Positions 44,626-55,648 of a stretch of 64,000 nt of DNA are shown here, in pieces. This DNA comes from Symsagittifera roscoffensis. Taxonomy: Eukaryota; Xenacoelomorpha; Acoela; Convolutidae. A model generated the notes under the pieces. That model worked only from the letters and a program-made list of their open reading frames with translations, was not told where the DNA came from and searched no databases. The stretch is taken from positions 23,348,370 to 23,412,369 of the forward strand of contig NC_087062.1 in NCBI RefSeq assembly GCF_963678635.1, read 5' to 3'. The position numbers and the translations under genes were made by a program. Position 1 is the first letter of the stretch. Every line of letters starts with the position of its first letter.

Positions 44626-45889
44626 TTCGATGACAGGTGTCAATTAGGCACGCAACATGAATTCAGTAATGATGTGCTTTTCCAGTCACTCTTGATTAAC
44701 TTGGAAATAGAAATAGAAATTTTTGAAATTAAATTTCAATATTTTCTCGCTCTTATGTGACAACGCTAATCAAAAATTGAGTGCAAACTAAATAAATTTA
44801 TGAATCTCTTTTTTGTAGCACAAACTTATACAGGGAGTCTAATGGACACAACAATTCACGAAGACAAAGCTTGGACTAAAAATATAACGCTTTTTTGTGT
44901 TTGTTTCGTTTTGAGCTGTATTGGAATTTAAACAGTGGCCAATTCATAGCACTTTTTTTTGTTTTCAGAGGTAGTTTTCCCTCTGCGATGAAGCGATAAT
45001 GGAAATGGTCCAATTTCAGCAGCCATATTCTATATAATAATACATAGCAAACTAGTTTCCTGTTTCGTTCCCATAGAAATCATACCTGCCGCACTGCTCG
45101 TTTTTCCTGAATTTGGTTGGAAAGGGAAAGATGAATGAGGAACAGAAGACGTTTCCTGTTTCAAAACATTTGAACAGCAAGTCAATTCCACCACTGAAAC
45201 CATCTTGATTGAATATAGAGCTGAGACGTACATTGAAAATTGGCCCAAAACCGGTAGCCATGATTAATTACCTTAACAAGAAAGGTAATTGACAGATTTA
45301 ACTAACGAAACTGCTTGCTTCCGCTTTCGGGTAGCTCAAATTGAGCTCCGCCTAGATAAGCAACCAAAGAAACTAGCTTCAACAGAATTCCACCATGCTC
45401 CGGTTGTGTAACAAAAACAACATCACGGTCCAAAAAAAAACTGAATTACAATCGCTCATTAACAATTAATATTAAGTTCTTGGAAAACAAAACAAGTACA
45501 AGCATGAAAATTATGTTGTTGCGCAAGAAGCACAAAATGTTTCAAAATACAAAATTCGGAACGATTTTTGAATACAAAGCCTACAAAAACTTCAAGGAAT
45601 AACATTCACACTGAGGTAAAGCGGAGCTTTGCCAGAGAAACGTCTTTTCAGACTGCAAAAAACTACGTGAACTACCTTGATTTGATTAACTGAGCTCATT
45701 TTTCCAAAATCGGCAGCAATAAATCTCACAGTAAAACGGAATTTAATCATATATTTCAAAGCAACTTATCGTTTCTACAGCAAAATGATACCACAAGTAA
45801 GCTGGATTGCATTAATGAGCTCGAAAGAAAGCAAAAAAAAACAGACCACAAAAAACTCAATCCAGTAACTGCAAAAAACAGAATCAAAC
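44626..45889. other. Region upstream of myosin III, no assigned gene
   Basis: Should contain the myosin promoter or 5' untranslated exons on the minus strand. A minus-strand frame at 45052-45261 begins with ATG and ends near a GCAG|GTATGA donor-like site but has no recognised homology. Hairpin-tail repeat at 45600-45640. Confidence 0.45.
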
Positions 45890-46440
45890 AAGGATAGCCG
45901 GTTACTGTGGAAGTAGCACAGAAGATTCCGACCATTTTCTTTAAAAAATTAGAAAAAAGTTTTTATCAAATTAGTGTAGTTTTTCTGCGTACTGTGATAA
46001 AAGTATCTGACGTGAAACTATGATTTAGGCATATTCGACAGTCAAAAAAATATAGGCAAACTGTGCCAAAACTTTTGTAGAACAATTACTAGAAAACCAA
46101 AAAAAATTTTCAAACGTTGTTTTTTGCAGAAAATTTTGATTTTTAGGGCTTAAATTTGGCAAAAAAACTAAGCTTTATGAGCCCAATTTCAAAAAATTCA
46201 AAAATCAAAAAGTTCAAACCAGTTTTTCTGGATACTGAGAAAAATTTTTGACAACGTTTTAATTTCGTTCGAATCACGACTGAAAGGCCTTTAATTTGGT
46301 ATATCACTCGAGCCATTCCGATGATTATTTGTGGCACCCGATTTTGCGTGGAAAACAAGAAAAAGAAAAAACTGAAACACCCGAATACAAATGGTCGGAA
46401 CAAAAACAGGAGGATATCAAAAAGAACACTAGCAGTGAAA
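45890..46440 (+). repeat. Dispersed repeat R1, copy 2
   Basis: Second copy of the 39720-40345 unit in the same orientation, beginning 'aaggatagccggttactgtg' and keeping the order of all shared blocks. Confidence 0.65.
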
Positions 46441-46529
46441 ACTATTTTAACTGAAAGATAAAACTTTAGGAGACTTAATTTCATTTAAAAAATTGAACAG
46501 AAATCGATTACTCTTTAGAAATTCTGATA

Positions 46530-47040
46530 ATTCAAGAACATAGCCAACAGACAGTTGCAAAACTGTCAGTGAAGACAAGGAAACAAAAAAACTTGAAAAA
46601 AGAATAACAAAAACAAAAAATTATTGACAATTGTTTGCCAAAAAAAAACAACTTTCGAATTTTAAAGAAAAAATATGCCCTTAAAGCTCGTCGAATTTCG
46701 CGAACAATTTATGGCTGGGGCTTTTTTGATAAAATTAACCGAATTCGAGAAAACTGGATCAATAGATAAAATTTTTATTTCGCTGGGAAATCTGATAATC
46801 AAATTCCGTTTTCAAAACAAGAATTTAATCATATTTATCGTAACGTTTACATTTTTGTTGTTCGTTAAAGGAGTTTCCCTTCCTTTTAACGAAGGAAATG
46901 AATTGAACTTGAAAAGAAATCAAAAATCAAACCGCAACAAATCAAGATTGAAACAAAATTAAAGACTTTTTCTTCAAAAAAAAAACAAACAAATCACCAA
47001 GACATGTATAAGAGTACCCACTACGTTCATTCCTTTGCAT
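46530..47040 (+). repeat. Dispersed repeat R2, long copy
   Basis: Matches 42775-43270 end to end ('agccaacagacagttg', 'ccttaaagctc', 'aacaatttatg', 'gggaaatctgataat', 'tataagagtacccactacgt'). Confidence 0.65.
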
Positions 47041-47064
47041 TTAGATTCACCTAAAGTGAAACAC

Positions 47065-47330
47065 TAGATCAATAGTTAGAGTTTTTGTTCCGCTGGAAAA
47101 TAAAAAAAATAAAATCCGCTTTCAAAGTTAGAAGACGATCACGTTTATCGTGATTTTTACACTTCTGCTGTTCGATAGTGGAGAATATCTTCTTTTACTT
47201 AAAGGAAATGAACTGAACTTTGAAATAAATAAAAAAATTGACACTTTTTCCCGAAAAAAATAGATAAAAATCATGACATCCTTTATAAGAAATTTTACTA
47301 CCTTCATCGACTGTTCAAGAAAAAAACAGG
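47065..47330 (+). repeat. Dispersed repeat R2, 3' half copy
   Basis: Follows the previous copy head-to-tail and keeps 'gatcacgtttatcgtga', 'ctgctgttcgatagtggag' and the 3' 'tataagaa...ccttcatcgactg' motif. Confidence 0.6.
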
Positions 47331-47497
47331 AGAAATGCGAAGATTGTCCACACTTAAGCTTTACTAATAGTATCAAGAAACAACATCTAGACAAAAAGAA
47401 AGAAAAATTCGAAGTAAAACATCAAAATATCAACACACGCGAAGCTGAGCTTTGCACTATATGCGAATTTAAGAAGAGTTAACATGATAAAAATATG

Positions 47498-47619
47498 AAA
47501 AATACATCTCTCATTCCATTTATTTTCACGATTGATTTTTCTCCATTGCAAAACTTTCACGGATTCAAACATGGAGAAAAATCAATCAAGAAAATAAATG
47601 GAGTGAGAGATGCATTTTT
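47498..47619. repeat. 49-bp-stem foldback hairpin
   Basis: The left arm 47498-47546 and the right arm 47571-47619 are inverted copies differing at about 4 of 49 positions, around a 24-nt loop. Read as RNA it would form a long near-perfect hairpin. It could be a small MITE or a microRNA-precursor-like structure. A GCGAAGC hairpin tail repeat begins right after it (47626). Confidence 0.8.
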
Positions 47620-47730
47620 ACACACACAGGCGAAGCGGAGCTTCGCACCATCTGCGATACAACACAAACATATAAAAAGGTAAAACGAAAAACAATTAGG
47701 TGAACCAAAAATAATAGTGGCCAGCTAAAG

Positions 47731-49085
47731 CTGGAGGTACGTGTTTGACACATTTTGACTTTGTTTTACTGAGTCGGAACAAAATGGGTAACTTCAAAAA
47801 TAGGACAATGCCCAAAACCTGTTGTTTCTCTTCTAAAATATATGAGTGTGATAAACTTTTGAGATATTGCAATTTTCCCAAGGAAATAACAATTATATTA
47901 CAAAAAAGTAGCGCAACCAGTTCTTTCGGTAGTACTTTTCATCTTAGATTTGATAGTGTATTTTAAAAAAAAAAGTCAACAAGTTTCGCCAAAAAGATTC
48001 AAAAAATGGCCCGAAATTCAAAAAACTTCAATTTCGATATCCGCAACTTTTTCTAATAAAAATACGCTGAGAAAACTTCAGCAGAGAAGATTCCCAAAAC
48101 CGGATTCACCACTTAACCTGAGAATTGGTAGAGAAACTTTGGTGAAAAAAAAACAAGTTTCCAAAGAACAGTCAATATTTCAAAACTGTTTTGAAAGCAG
48201 TTACTTTTTTCTAAAAACTATTTAATGCAGCTTTTAATACAGATAATATTTCTACAAACTGTTAATTCAATTCAGCCCTTGATGGCACACATCTGACTAC
48301 AAGGGCACAAATCTGACATCACGAAGACATAATTTGACTTTTCCCAGAATTAAAGCCTCTCTGTAAAAATCATTTCAGCGTAACTGTTCATGCAAAAAAC
48401 ATGGAGGTACGTAACTGTTCATAGAGGTTCGTGTTTGACACATTTTGACTTTGTTTTACTGAGTCGGAACAAAATGGGTAACTTCAAAAATAGGACAATG
48501 CCCAAAACCTGTTGTTTCTCTTCTAAAATATGAGTGTGATAAACTTTTGAGATATTGCAATTTTCCCAAGGAAATAACAATTATATTACAAAAAAAGTAG
48601 CGCAACCAGTTCTTTCGGTAGTACTTTTCATCTTAGATTTGATAGTGTATTTTTTTTTTAAAGTCAACAAGTTTCGCCAAAAAGATTCAAAAAATGGCCA
48701 GAAATTCAAAAAACTTCACTTTCGATATCCGCAACTTTTTTCTGCTAAAAATACGCTGAGAAAACTTCAGCAGAGAAGATTCCCAAAACCGGATTCACCA
48801 CTTAACCTGAGAATTGGAAGAGTAACTTGGGTGAAAAAAAAACAAGTATCCAAAGAACAGTCAATATTTCAAAACTGTTTTGAAAGCAATTACTTTTTCT
48901 AAAAAATATTAAATGCAGCTTTTTATACAGATAATATTTCTACACACTGTTAATTCAATTCAGCCCTTGATGGCACACATCTGACTACAAGGGCACAAAT
49001 CTGACACCGCGAAGACAAAATTTGACTTTTCCCAGAATTAAAGCCTCTCTGTAAAAACCATTTCGGCGTAACTGTTCATGCAAAA
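47731..49085 (+). repeat. Tandem duplication, 690-bp spacing
   Basis: 47731-48407 and 48421-49085 share nearly all sequence, for example 'gtgtttgacacattttgact' at 47741 and 48431 and 'cttgatggcacacatctgac' in both. A few indels and substitutions separate them. No coding function: the open frames in each copy are unrelated to known proteins. Confidence 0.88.
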
Positions 49086-49700
49086 AAGATTCACAATGCC
49101 TGTAATATCGAGTGAACCTAGAAACACAGATTTTAGGTGAAAAATTTTTGAGAAAAAAAATAAGTAGTTTCAAAAAACGGTTAAAAAAAAACAAGAATTG
49201 ACTTTTCCGAGAATCATAGCTTTTTGTAACCAAAACATTGGACATAGCCGCTTATGCAACAGAAATTCAATCAACCTAGGATTTCGATTGCATCAAAAAA
49301 ATTTTATTCGGAAGGGTTTTTTCGAAAACATATCAAAAAGTTCTAACAACGGTCAAAAAATTAAAATTTGACCTTTCCGAGGGCTTTATGTCAAAAAAAA
49401 AATTGGTCGTAGTCGCAGAATTTGCGTGAAAAAAAATTGGGCTAGGAGCTTCTCACAACCCGTTTTTTTTTCGATTGAACCCAATATCTAAGATATGGGA
49501 CGTTAGTTTGCGAGAAAAAACAAAAAGTTTAGAAAAACAGTCAAAAAATTAGGTTTTCCGAGAATGATAACTTGTGTAAAAAGTTTGAGAGTGCCCACTA
49601 ATTCAGGTGAGCTTCCAACTACCTGTATTCTCTATTGAACCAACAATCTCAGATTTGAGAGGGTAGTTTTTGAAAAACAAAAAAATCTAAAGAGATGGGT
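49015..49700 (+). repeat. Degenerate satellite, roughly 180-bp monomers
   Basis: 'gacttttccgagaatcatag'-type starts recur at about 49023, 49203, 49372 and 49556, each followed by 'tgtaaaaac/aaaaa', 'cgc/t.atgca', a T-rich segment and 'caaaaaacggtcaaaaaa'. Monomers are strongly diverged. The end of the duplicated 690-bp block is one such monomer, so the block may have arisen from this array. Confidence 0.55.
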
Positions 49701-51509
49701 CAAATATTCCACCACAGATTTTTCGAAGGCTGTAAACAGAGGGGTAAAGTAAAAATAGACTAGGTGAGTATGCAGGCACAAAAGAGAGTAGGAGATCTTT
49801 CCATTGATATCCTTTTTTGAAAATCGGTGGAAAAAATTGTGAAAAAAAAATCTACTTTTTGAAAAAAAAAATCCAAAAAGTCTCAATAAAAATTACAAAA
49901 ACCCAATCCTATATTTTTCATAATATATGTTTTTATCAAATTAGATTTCTAGGAAAATATGCCGAGCAAGAAGTTCAGTTTAAATTACCAACGGAACACA
50001 ACTCACTAATCGATAAATGTAAGCCCATATCAACTAAGCTGAATGAAGCTTTTAGGCGAAAAAAAACAATAAAATATACGAATGCTATTAAAATTAAAAA
50101 TTGCATAAATAGCTCAAAACACTAAAAACAATTACATTGAAAATTGCGTACAAAAAATCAATTCCAGTAAAATTAAAAATTGCAGAAGTAACTCATAACA
50201 CTAAAAACAATTACATTGAAAATTGTGTACAAGTAATCAATTCTACGATGTGGCAATTAAGCCGACAAAACATAAGTAGACAATCTATCTAAGCCGACAA
50301 TTTTTGGAAAGGATTATTTTCAGTTTGAAAAAAAAACAGATCCTGGGCAGATTCGAACCCAAAGACATCTGCGTCTCAGGGTTATTCTGTGTCTGAGGGT
50401 TATTCTCAGGGTTATTCAGTTCCAGGCTAAGTGCCGGACTCGCATAGAAGTTTGAATTCATTATGAACTAAGATACAAGTGATTCTAATAAACAGTTGTT
50501 ACCCGAAAAAAAGTATAAACCAGTTTGATAACGCTTGCTCATCGCAAGCGTAATCAACGAATCGCGTGAAGCCATTCTGTCAGATGATACTAAAAAATTG
50601 TGCTTTAATTTACCCGAAAATGTATCTGCAGAAAAGATTGCTAGTAGCTTTAACTCCGAGCGTTGAACCAAAGTAATACAAAAAAGAAAAAAACTGGTAA
50701 ATGGAAAATCATCTGATTTTTTAACTTTTCATAATTTTCACTACAACTAACAACGAAAACCACTAATCAAAATTCTTGAAGCATCTTCAATTTTTTGCAT
50801 ATCGATGGGAATGAAATCATATGAAACATTAAACGCATATTTTGGCAGGAACAAAAAACAAAACAGAAAACAAATTGCCACAATTGATATTAAACAAAAA
50901 AGCTTCAAATAGATTCACACGCAAACGATTTCTAAACCAGCTTTCAAATAGCTAATATTGAAAAATTTAAGCAACAGGCAAGTAGAACTTGCAACAAAAC
51001 CACATTTCAGAAGCAAGGAAAATTGATTCAGAGAAATGCGAGTTACCAGGGTTGGTGCTCTTTCCTTATCTGAATAGTAAAAACTTCTTCGCAGCATCTT
51101 ACTATTGTACGCAAGATCCTTTTACCTTTTAGGACAGAAAAAAGTCGCTTTATATACCTCAGTTTTATTGATTCTTTTTTTCACTCTAAATGTAAGCTTT
51201 GATAATGTAAATTTTAGCGTTCCATAATCGTTGGAGAATCTGGTTTATGATATCATATCATTTAACTAATTTCAAGTGGTTATAAACATGTCAAGTATCT
51301 ATTGAGCTATCCTCCCAATCCCTCCCCACGCGAGAATGAGGGGAAGATCCCGTCCTTCAAAACTTTGATCTTCTCTCGAAATCAACGATATCAAGGCCAA
51401 ACTGCATACAAAACACGTTCAGTACTAGAAACTTACTCTTTGATTCGCTGGCTTAAAATGATGGACCAGAAATATATCAAAGGACATGCAGGAAAAAAAA
51501 GCTTATAAT
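49700..51509. other. Intergenic, no recognised gene
   Basis: AT-rich. Near 50095-50225 'aaaattgcataaatagctcaaaacactaaaaacaattacattgaaaattg' is tandemly repeated in diverged form. At 50335-50430 there is a tRNA-like box B on the minus strand (GGGTTCGAATCTGCCCAGGA) followed by three 'cagggttattct' units. Confidence 0.55.
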
Positions 51510-51768
51510 ATGCTAAAAAATATATGTTGGGCAGACAACCCGACACCTCACCACGCGCCTTAACGAGCATTCGCGGATCTCTACTCTAGTGGGTGAACAC
51601 ATGACACAATGCGTTGGCAACACAGAAAACTTGATCACAAAGATCATAGATCGTTCTAACGACCCTGTCAAACTTTTAACGCTTGAGGCCATCCACATCA
51701 ACCGACTCAAACCAAGGATCAACAGAAAAGAAGAATACAGTTCGCGCGAACTCACAGTCAAGGTTTAG
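51510..51768 (+). pseudogene. Penelope-like element GIY-YIG endonuclease fragment
   Basis: The plus-strand frame reads YVGQTTRHLTTRLNEHSR, then HMTQCVG, then LLTLEAIHINRLKPRINRKE and SSRELTVKV before TAG. The pattern Y-V-G-x-T-x-R-x-L-x-x-R-x-x-E-H and the final 'LE-x-x-x-I-x-x-x-x-P-x-I-N' match the GIY-YIG nuclease domain at the C-terminus of Penelope-like retroelements. The GIY half and the RT are missing upstream, so this is a 5'-truncated copy. Confidence 0.72.
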
Positions 51769-52000
51769 AAAAACATCTTTATAGTCCCATCAAAGATGAC
51801 TTAAAGATATCTATATATTTTTCAGATCTCTCGGTGCTATTTTTATACTGTTTTTTATGTTTTTCACTTTTGATTTTATTTCTGTTTGTACACTTTGGAT
51901 TGTACGTTTATTGTTTTTCCTTTTTTAGACTGATGATGATTGTAATCAATCGAAAACGTTCTCTTAACTAACATTGATTGTTTTTCCTGAGCATGGTAAA
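51769..52000 (+). repeat. Probable 3' untranslated tail of the Penelope-like element
   Basis: T-rich sequence with 'gactgatgatgattgtaatc' and 'aatcgaaaacgttctc', typical of the short 3' tails after the endonuclease in these elements. Right boundary not determined. Confidence 0.45.
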
Positions 52001-52483
52001 AAAAAGTCTTGTACTAACGAAAAACAAATATCTCCCCTTTAACGACCCGATATGCGGCGACTTAGTCGATATAGGAGTAGCCGAAAACTTCTATACCGAA
52101 TAATAAATTCCAGCAAAAAATAGAGAAATAATAAAAACTCAATTGGTTTGCAACTAACATAAACTTTCGAAAAGACCAGGATTTTAGAATGCAGACATTC
52201 TCAAAATGTATGTCGATATGGCAACAGACATGCTTAAAATTGGCCCGTATTTTTTCATACCCCCAACCCAGCACAGAAGCTTCTAATTTTGATGAACAGT
52301 TGAAACCTCGATCGGACATCGCTATGAATTATAAAATCACAGATGATAATAGCAAAATCCTAGTCCACAAAATAAATTACATCTAAGTTATTACTGTCAC
52401 TAATAACTATAACTACAAGAACGTACTTGAAAAACAGAGTCAAAATTTTTAATTATTATACTACCATTTTAATACTACAATAC

Positions 52484-54178
52484 TTAATTTGACAAAATGG
52501 CCCCAGTTTTATATTTGCTATATAGTTCATCAAACATATGATTGCATTGGATGTTTGCTTTCAGTTTTGCACATAGAAGAAACGCGCCTGACATTTTCCG
52601 ATGCAGGCTGTACGTTTCTTCTGGTGGAGGTGTCAATCTATGTTGAAGCATAACTGGAACTAGATTCATTATTTTCTTCGTTGTATCTTGAGCACCGAAA
52701 TCGAAGGGTCCATCATGTCGGAATGCTTCGCCTAGAACTAACACAGCTTCGCAGTGCGCGTCAGCAAATTCTGGAGTTTCGTATCCTGAAAGAAATCCAA
52801 GCTTATTTGAGTAGTCAATTATACCTTGTTTATCATTATCAATCGCACACTTTATAACTTCTATGTAATTTCGAACCCATTCGAGGTCAAACGTACGACT
52901 AGCTCCAAAATCAATAAGACATAATTTTTCAGTTTCAGGATTGTAGAGAAAGTTCGCAAAGTTGGGATCCGTTTGCATGAAGCGCAACTCGAACAACTCG
53001 GTCAGACATAATTGCAGCATCGTCTTAGCTACTTTGCTTCTAGTTTCTTGGTCCATGTCAATGCACTTATCAACCGTCACTCCTTCAACAAACTCAGTTG
53101 TGAGTACTCTGGTCGAGGTTAATTCCGGTATCACTTCAGGAACACAAACATCCTCGTTTGCAGCAAACGCTTTTTTGAACTTCTTTGAAGCAGCCGCCTC
53201 TCGCTTGTAATCACATTCCCAAGCCAGTTCTTTCTTAGCAACATTCAAAGCTTCTTCTAAGTAGAGACCACGTGGGATTATATTTGTGTAGTTCAGCACG
53301 GCCATCAAAAGATCAATGTCACTATCAATTGATTCAGCTACCCCTGGGTATTGTATTTTCATAGCAATTTTTTGGCCATTCTTTTTCAGGATTCCTTCAT
53401 GTACTTGGCCAATACTAGCAGCAGCTATTGGCTTTGGATTGAACTCTGAAAGATGATCCATCCAATTTTCACCTAGTGAATCCACGATCTGCTTTTCTCT
53501 CTGCTTCGAAGGCATAAAATCGGCACTTTGCCTCACTCTTTCAAAAATTGCCTGAACATCTTTTGATATTAAAGAATCGTCTTGGATGCTTAACATCTGG
53601 CCTAGCTTCATTGCAGCTCCTCGGATTTTACAAAGAGTCGCAACGATGCGCTCGATATTGTCGTGCGTTAAAACAAACGTTCTCGGGTCCAAATTTTTAG
53701 CATTAGGATCCAGTAATCTTGATGTGAACTCGCCTACAGAGCCTAGAGCAAGCCCAGCTGCCAGCTGACCATAATTGGCGAGTCTGCTTATCCTCGATGA
53801 TGGTACAGAACTTTCGTTGCTTTCATAACGGCGGATAATACTTCCAGCCGAATCAATTTGACCGAGCAAACGCATGTTTTGCGATAAAGCCAAAGAAGAA
53901 AACTCTCTCTTAGATGCGATTGAACTGGTTTGCTTTGATTGGTCATGTTTTGTTTGATTCTTTTTCGCAAATTGTGAAAGATCAGGTCGTAAATCTTCTG
54001 ATCCCGCTGGAACATTGCTTTCTATATTTATTTCCTTTTCCGTTCTCCTGCTTTCGCACAGACCAAAAACAAAGCAACTGTCTTTCCATTTTTTGAAATT
54101 ATTGACTTGCCTTGAACAGACACTATTTGCAAGAATATTTGCTCCACGTGCCAAAGCGTATAGCTCTTTGTCCTTCAT
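52484..54178 (-). CDS. COQ8: COQ8/ADCK3-like atypical kinase (UbiB family)
   Basis: 564 uninterrupted codons from ATG at 54178. UbiB family proteins are mitochondrial inner-membrane ATPases needed for coenzyme Q biosynthesis. Signatures: KxGQ motif in KIRGAAMKLGQMLSIQDD (about 184-201), the Ala-rich loop AAAS (252-255) that replaces the glycine loop in PIAAASIGQVH, ATP lysine 274 (AMKIQYPG), ExD-type helix (AKKELAWECDYKREA), QTDPNFANF (402-410) and the metal-binding DFG at 423-425. Length fits (yeast 501, human 647). The basic N-terminus could be a mitochondrial presequence. No introns. All key residues are kept, so it is probably functional. Only six bases separate the ATG from a TTTTTCAG acceptor-like site. 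A TATAAAA lies about 70 bp upstream. Confidence 0.95.
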   Translation of the reverse strand: MKDKELYALARGANILANSVCSRQVNNFKKWKDSCFVFGLCESRRTEKEINIESNVPAGSEDLRPDLSQFAKKNQTKHDQSKQTSSIASKREFSSLALSQNMRLLGQIDSAGSIIRRYESNESSVPSSRISRLANYGQLAAGLALGSVGEFTSRLLDPNAKNLDPRTFVLTHDNIERIVATLCKIRGAAMKLGQMLSIQDDSLISKDVQAIFERVRQSADFMPSKQREKQIVDSLGENWMDHLSEFNPKPIAAASIGQVHEGILKKNGQKIAMKIQYPGVAESIDSDIDLLMAVLNYTNIIPRGLYLEEALNVAKKELAWECDYKREAAASKKFKKAFAANEDVCVPEVIPELTSTRVLTTEFVEGVTVDKCIDMDQETRSKVAKTMLQLCLTELFELRFMQTDPNFANFLYNPETEKLCLIDFGASRTFDLEWVRNYIEVIKCAIDNDKQGIIDYSNKLGFLSGYETPEFADAHCEAVLVLGEAFRHDGPFDFGAQDTTKKIMNLVPVMLQHRLTPPPEETYSLHRKMSGAFLLCAKLKANIQCNHMFDELYSKYKTGAILSN

Positions 54179-54184
54179 GATCTA

Positions 54185-54250
54185 CTGAAAAATTACGTTA
54201 ATGATGTTGAAGTTAATCACAATCAAAATCATGCAGACGGTTATTTTATA
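54185..54250 (-). promoter_or_regulatory. COQ8 upstream signals: TATA-like box and splice-acceptor-like site
   Basis: On the minus strand TATAAAAT lies at about 54243-54250, and GTAATTTTTCAG ends at 54185, 6 nt before the ATG. The first suggests a local promoter, the second a 5'UTR intron or a trans-spliced leader acceptor. The two are alternatives and unproven. Confidence 0.4.
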
Positions 54251-54414
54251 GCTTATAAAATACCAACCAACCCCCAAGGTATCAAGCAGTATTCTCCAAC
54301 TTCTCAAATCTTTTCATCGGAGTCAGAAAAAGCTTAAGCAATATAAGCCAAATGGGTCAATTATGAGCGGAAAAACTCTTGAAAGCAGTCAGTGATTACA
54401 ACTTTTTCTAAAAA

Positions 54415-54905
54415 AAAAAAACGGTTTGATTTTAATTCACAGGTTAACTTCTGATCTGTAGGCCTCCCATGCCTCTGTCGACCAGCTCTTTCTTGGACGT
54501 CCATTTCGTCATTCCATAAACGATGCGTCATATATTTCAGACGCCCATAGTTTGTCTAGTCTTGATTTGAAAACGTTTACACTCTCGCTTGATATTACTG
54601 TATCGGGTAACGAGTTCCAGTCGTTGATGGCTACAACTGTTAAGAAATTTTGTCTCGCAGTAGTTCTGGTCTTCTTGGTCACAATCTTGAAAGGGTTTCT
54701 TCTTGTGTCTCTTTCGTTGATTGTAAAAAATCCTTCAGTCGCTGCTGTATTGTATAGGCCGTTCAGAATTTTGAAGACTTCAATCATTCTACCGCGTTTG
54801 CGTCTGTACTCGAGTGTTCGTAGTTTCAAAATCTGAAGTCGATTCGAGTTGCTGTATTTGCGTATACCTGGAGTAATGTAACATTCGCCCGGAAGATACA
54901 TATCG
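54415..54905 (-). mobile_element. 5'-truncated LINE, 3' end
   Basis: Minus-strand fragment carrying the last 130 codons of a non-LTR retrotransposon ORF2 and a short 3' tail. Its 3' end faces the COQ8 start with about 240 bp between them. Confidence 0.7.
54509..54901 (-). pseudogene. C-terminus of a LINE reverse transcriptase (CR1/jockey type)
   Basis: 130 codons: LQILKLRTLEYRRKRGRMIE, VFKILNGLYN, GFFTINERDTRRNPFKIVTK, then NFLTVVAINDWNSLPDTVIS and VNVFKSRLDKLW. The pattern 'LE-Y-R-R-x-R-x-D/R-x-I-E-V-F/Y-K-I-L-N-G' and 'V-x-x-W-N-S-L-P-x-x-V-(x)n-F-K-x-R-L-D' is the standard C-terminal tail of CR1/jockey-type LINE proteins. RT and endonuclease are missing, a typical 5' truncation. The frame is open and looks recent. 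Confidence 0.85.
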
Positions 54906-55160
54906 ACGGAAAATAAAACTAAGTCCTAAGACGACTGGCTAACGTCTAAACAGAGCTTTACATCCTTTTCACCGTCTCTACCAAGCCAGTACTTTTCGGT
55001 GGTCTTTTCTAACATCGGGTCGACAAAAACGTTACTGCTTTCGGCTTCGGTCAAAACACTCAAATTAACTAGATTACATGCAGAAATAGTGAGCTCATGG
55101 CTGGGTCTCAGTATGCCCAGATCACGAGGTCACTCCTAAAAACAGGGCTACTACTTATTG
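54906..55160. other. Short intergenic stretch before inverted LTR copy
   Basis: No gene or repeat recognised. Confidence 0.5.
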
Positions 55161-55648
55161 TGTAACATTCGTCTACTGCAGTCACACATGAGGCTTAAGA
55201 AAAATAGGCCCTATAACCACTGGCTCAAGGGTCAGGGACACCATCTCTTGTGTTTTTCTACCTCAAGAACGGTCGGAGCCAGTTCGGTTCGTTTGTGACA
55301 TGAGACTACGACCCGTTACAGCTTAAAGGCTACTACTAAAATATCCCCCCACTCTAGAATTAGAAACGTCCCCATACTTAGGTCTCTAGATACCCAAAAT
55401 ACATGAACGCCGTTAAAAACCGGGTTGGAACAATCCGTTAAGTTACTTTTTATTAGACAGTGTAACTTTGATCCATTTCAGATGGATCAACCTAAAACTC
55501 GCCTTACCTCAACATAACAATTATAAAACACACTCTAGAAATTTAAATTAGTACTCACATTGTAGCACGCTCAAGAACCAGGAAGTAAATAAGTCGGTAA
55601 GCAACTCAAGAATCAATAAAGTAACTAAAATGAGTTTAATGTTAGTCA
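55161..55648 (-). repeat. Inverted LTR-like sequence (solo LTR?)
   Basis: On the minus strand it begins TGACTAACATT and ends GTTACA (TG...CA). It is about 95% identical to the complement of 56164-56555 in the outer 392 bp and more diverged in the inner 95 bp. Contains AATAAA and a TTGATCCAT/ATGGATCAA hairpin. No internal element is attached, so it is probably a solo LTR of the TE2 family in opposite orientation. Confidence 0.65.

Noticed and set aside
45052-45261. Minus-strand ATG frame ending near a GCAG|GTATGA donor-like site, upstream of myosin exon 1
   Set aside because: No recognisable domain, and exon 1 already has a start codon with an in-frame stop before it, so it cannot be an upstream coding exon in this frame.
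47950-48902. Two related frames (NTLRKLQQRRFPKPDSPLNL) at 47950-48225 and 48555-48902
   Set aside because: Similar only because the DNA is duplicated; the frames differ at both ends and match nothing known.
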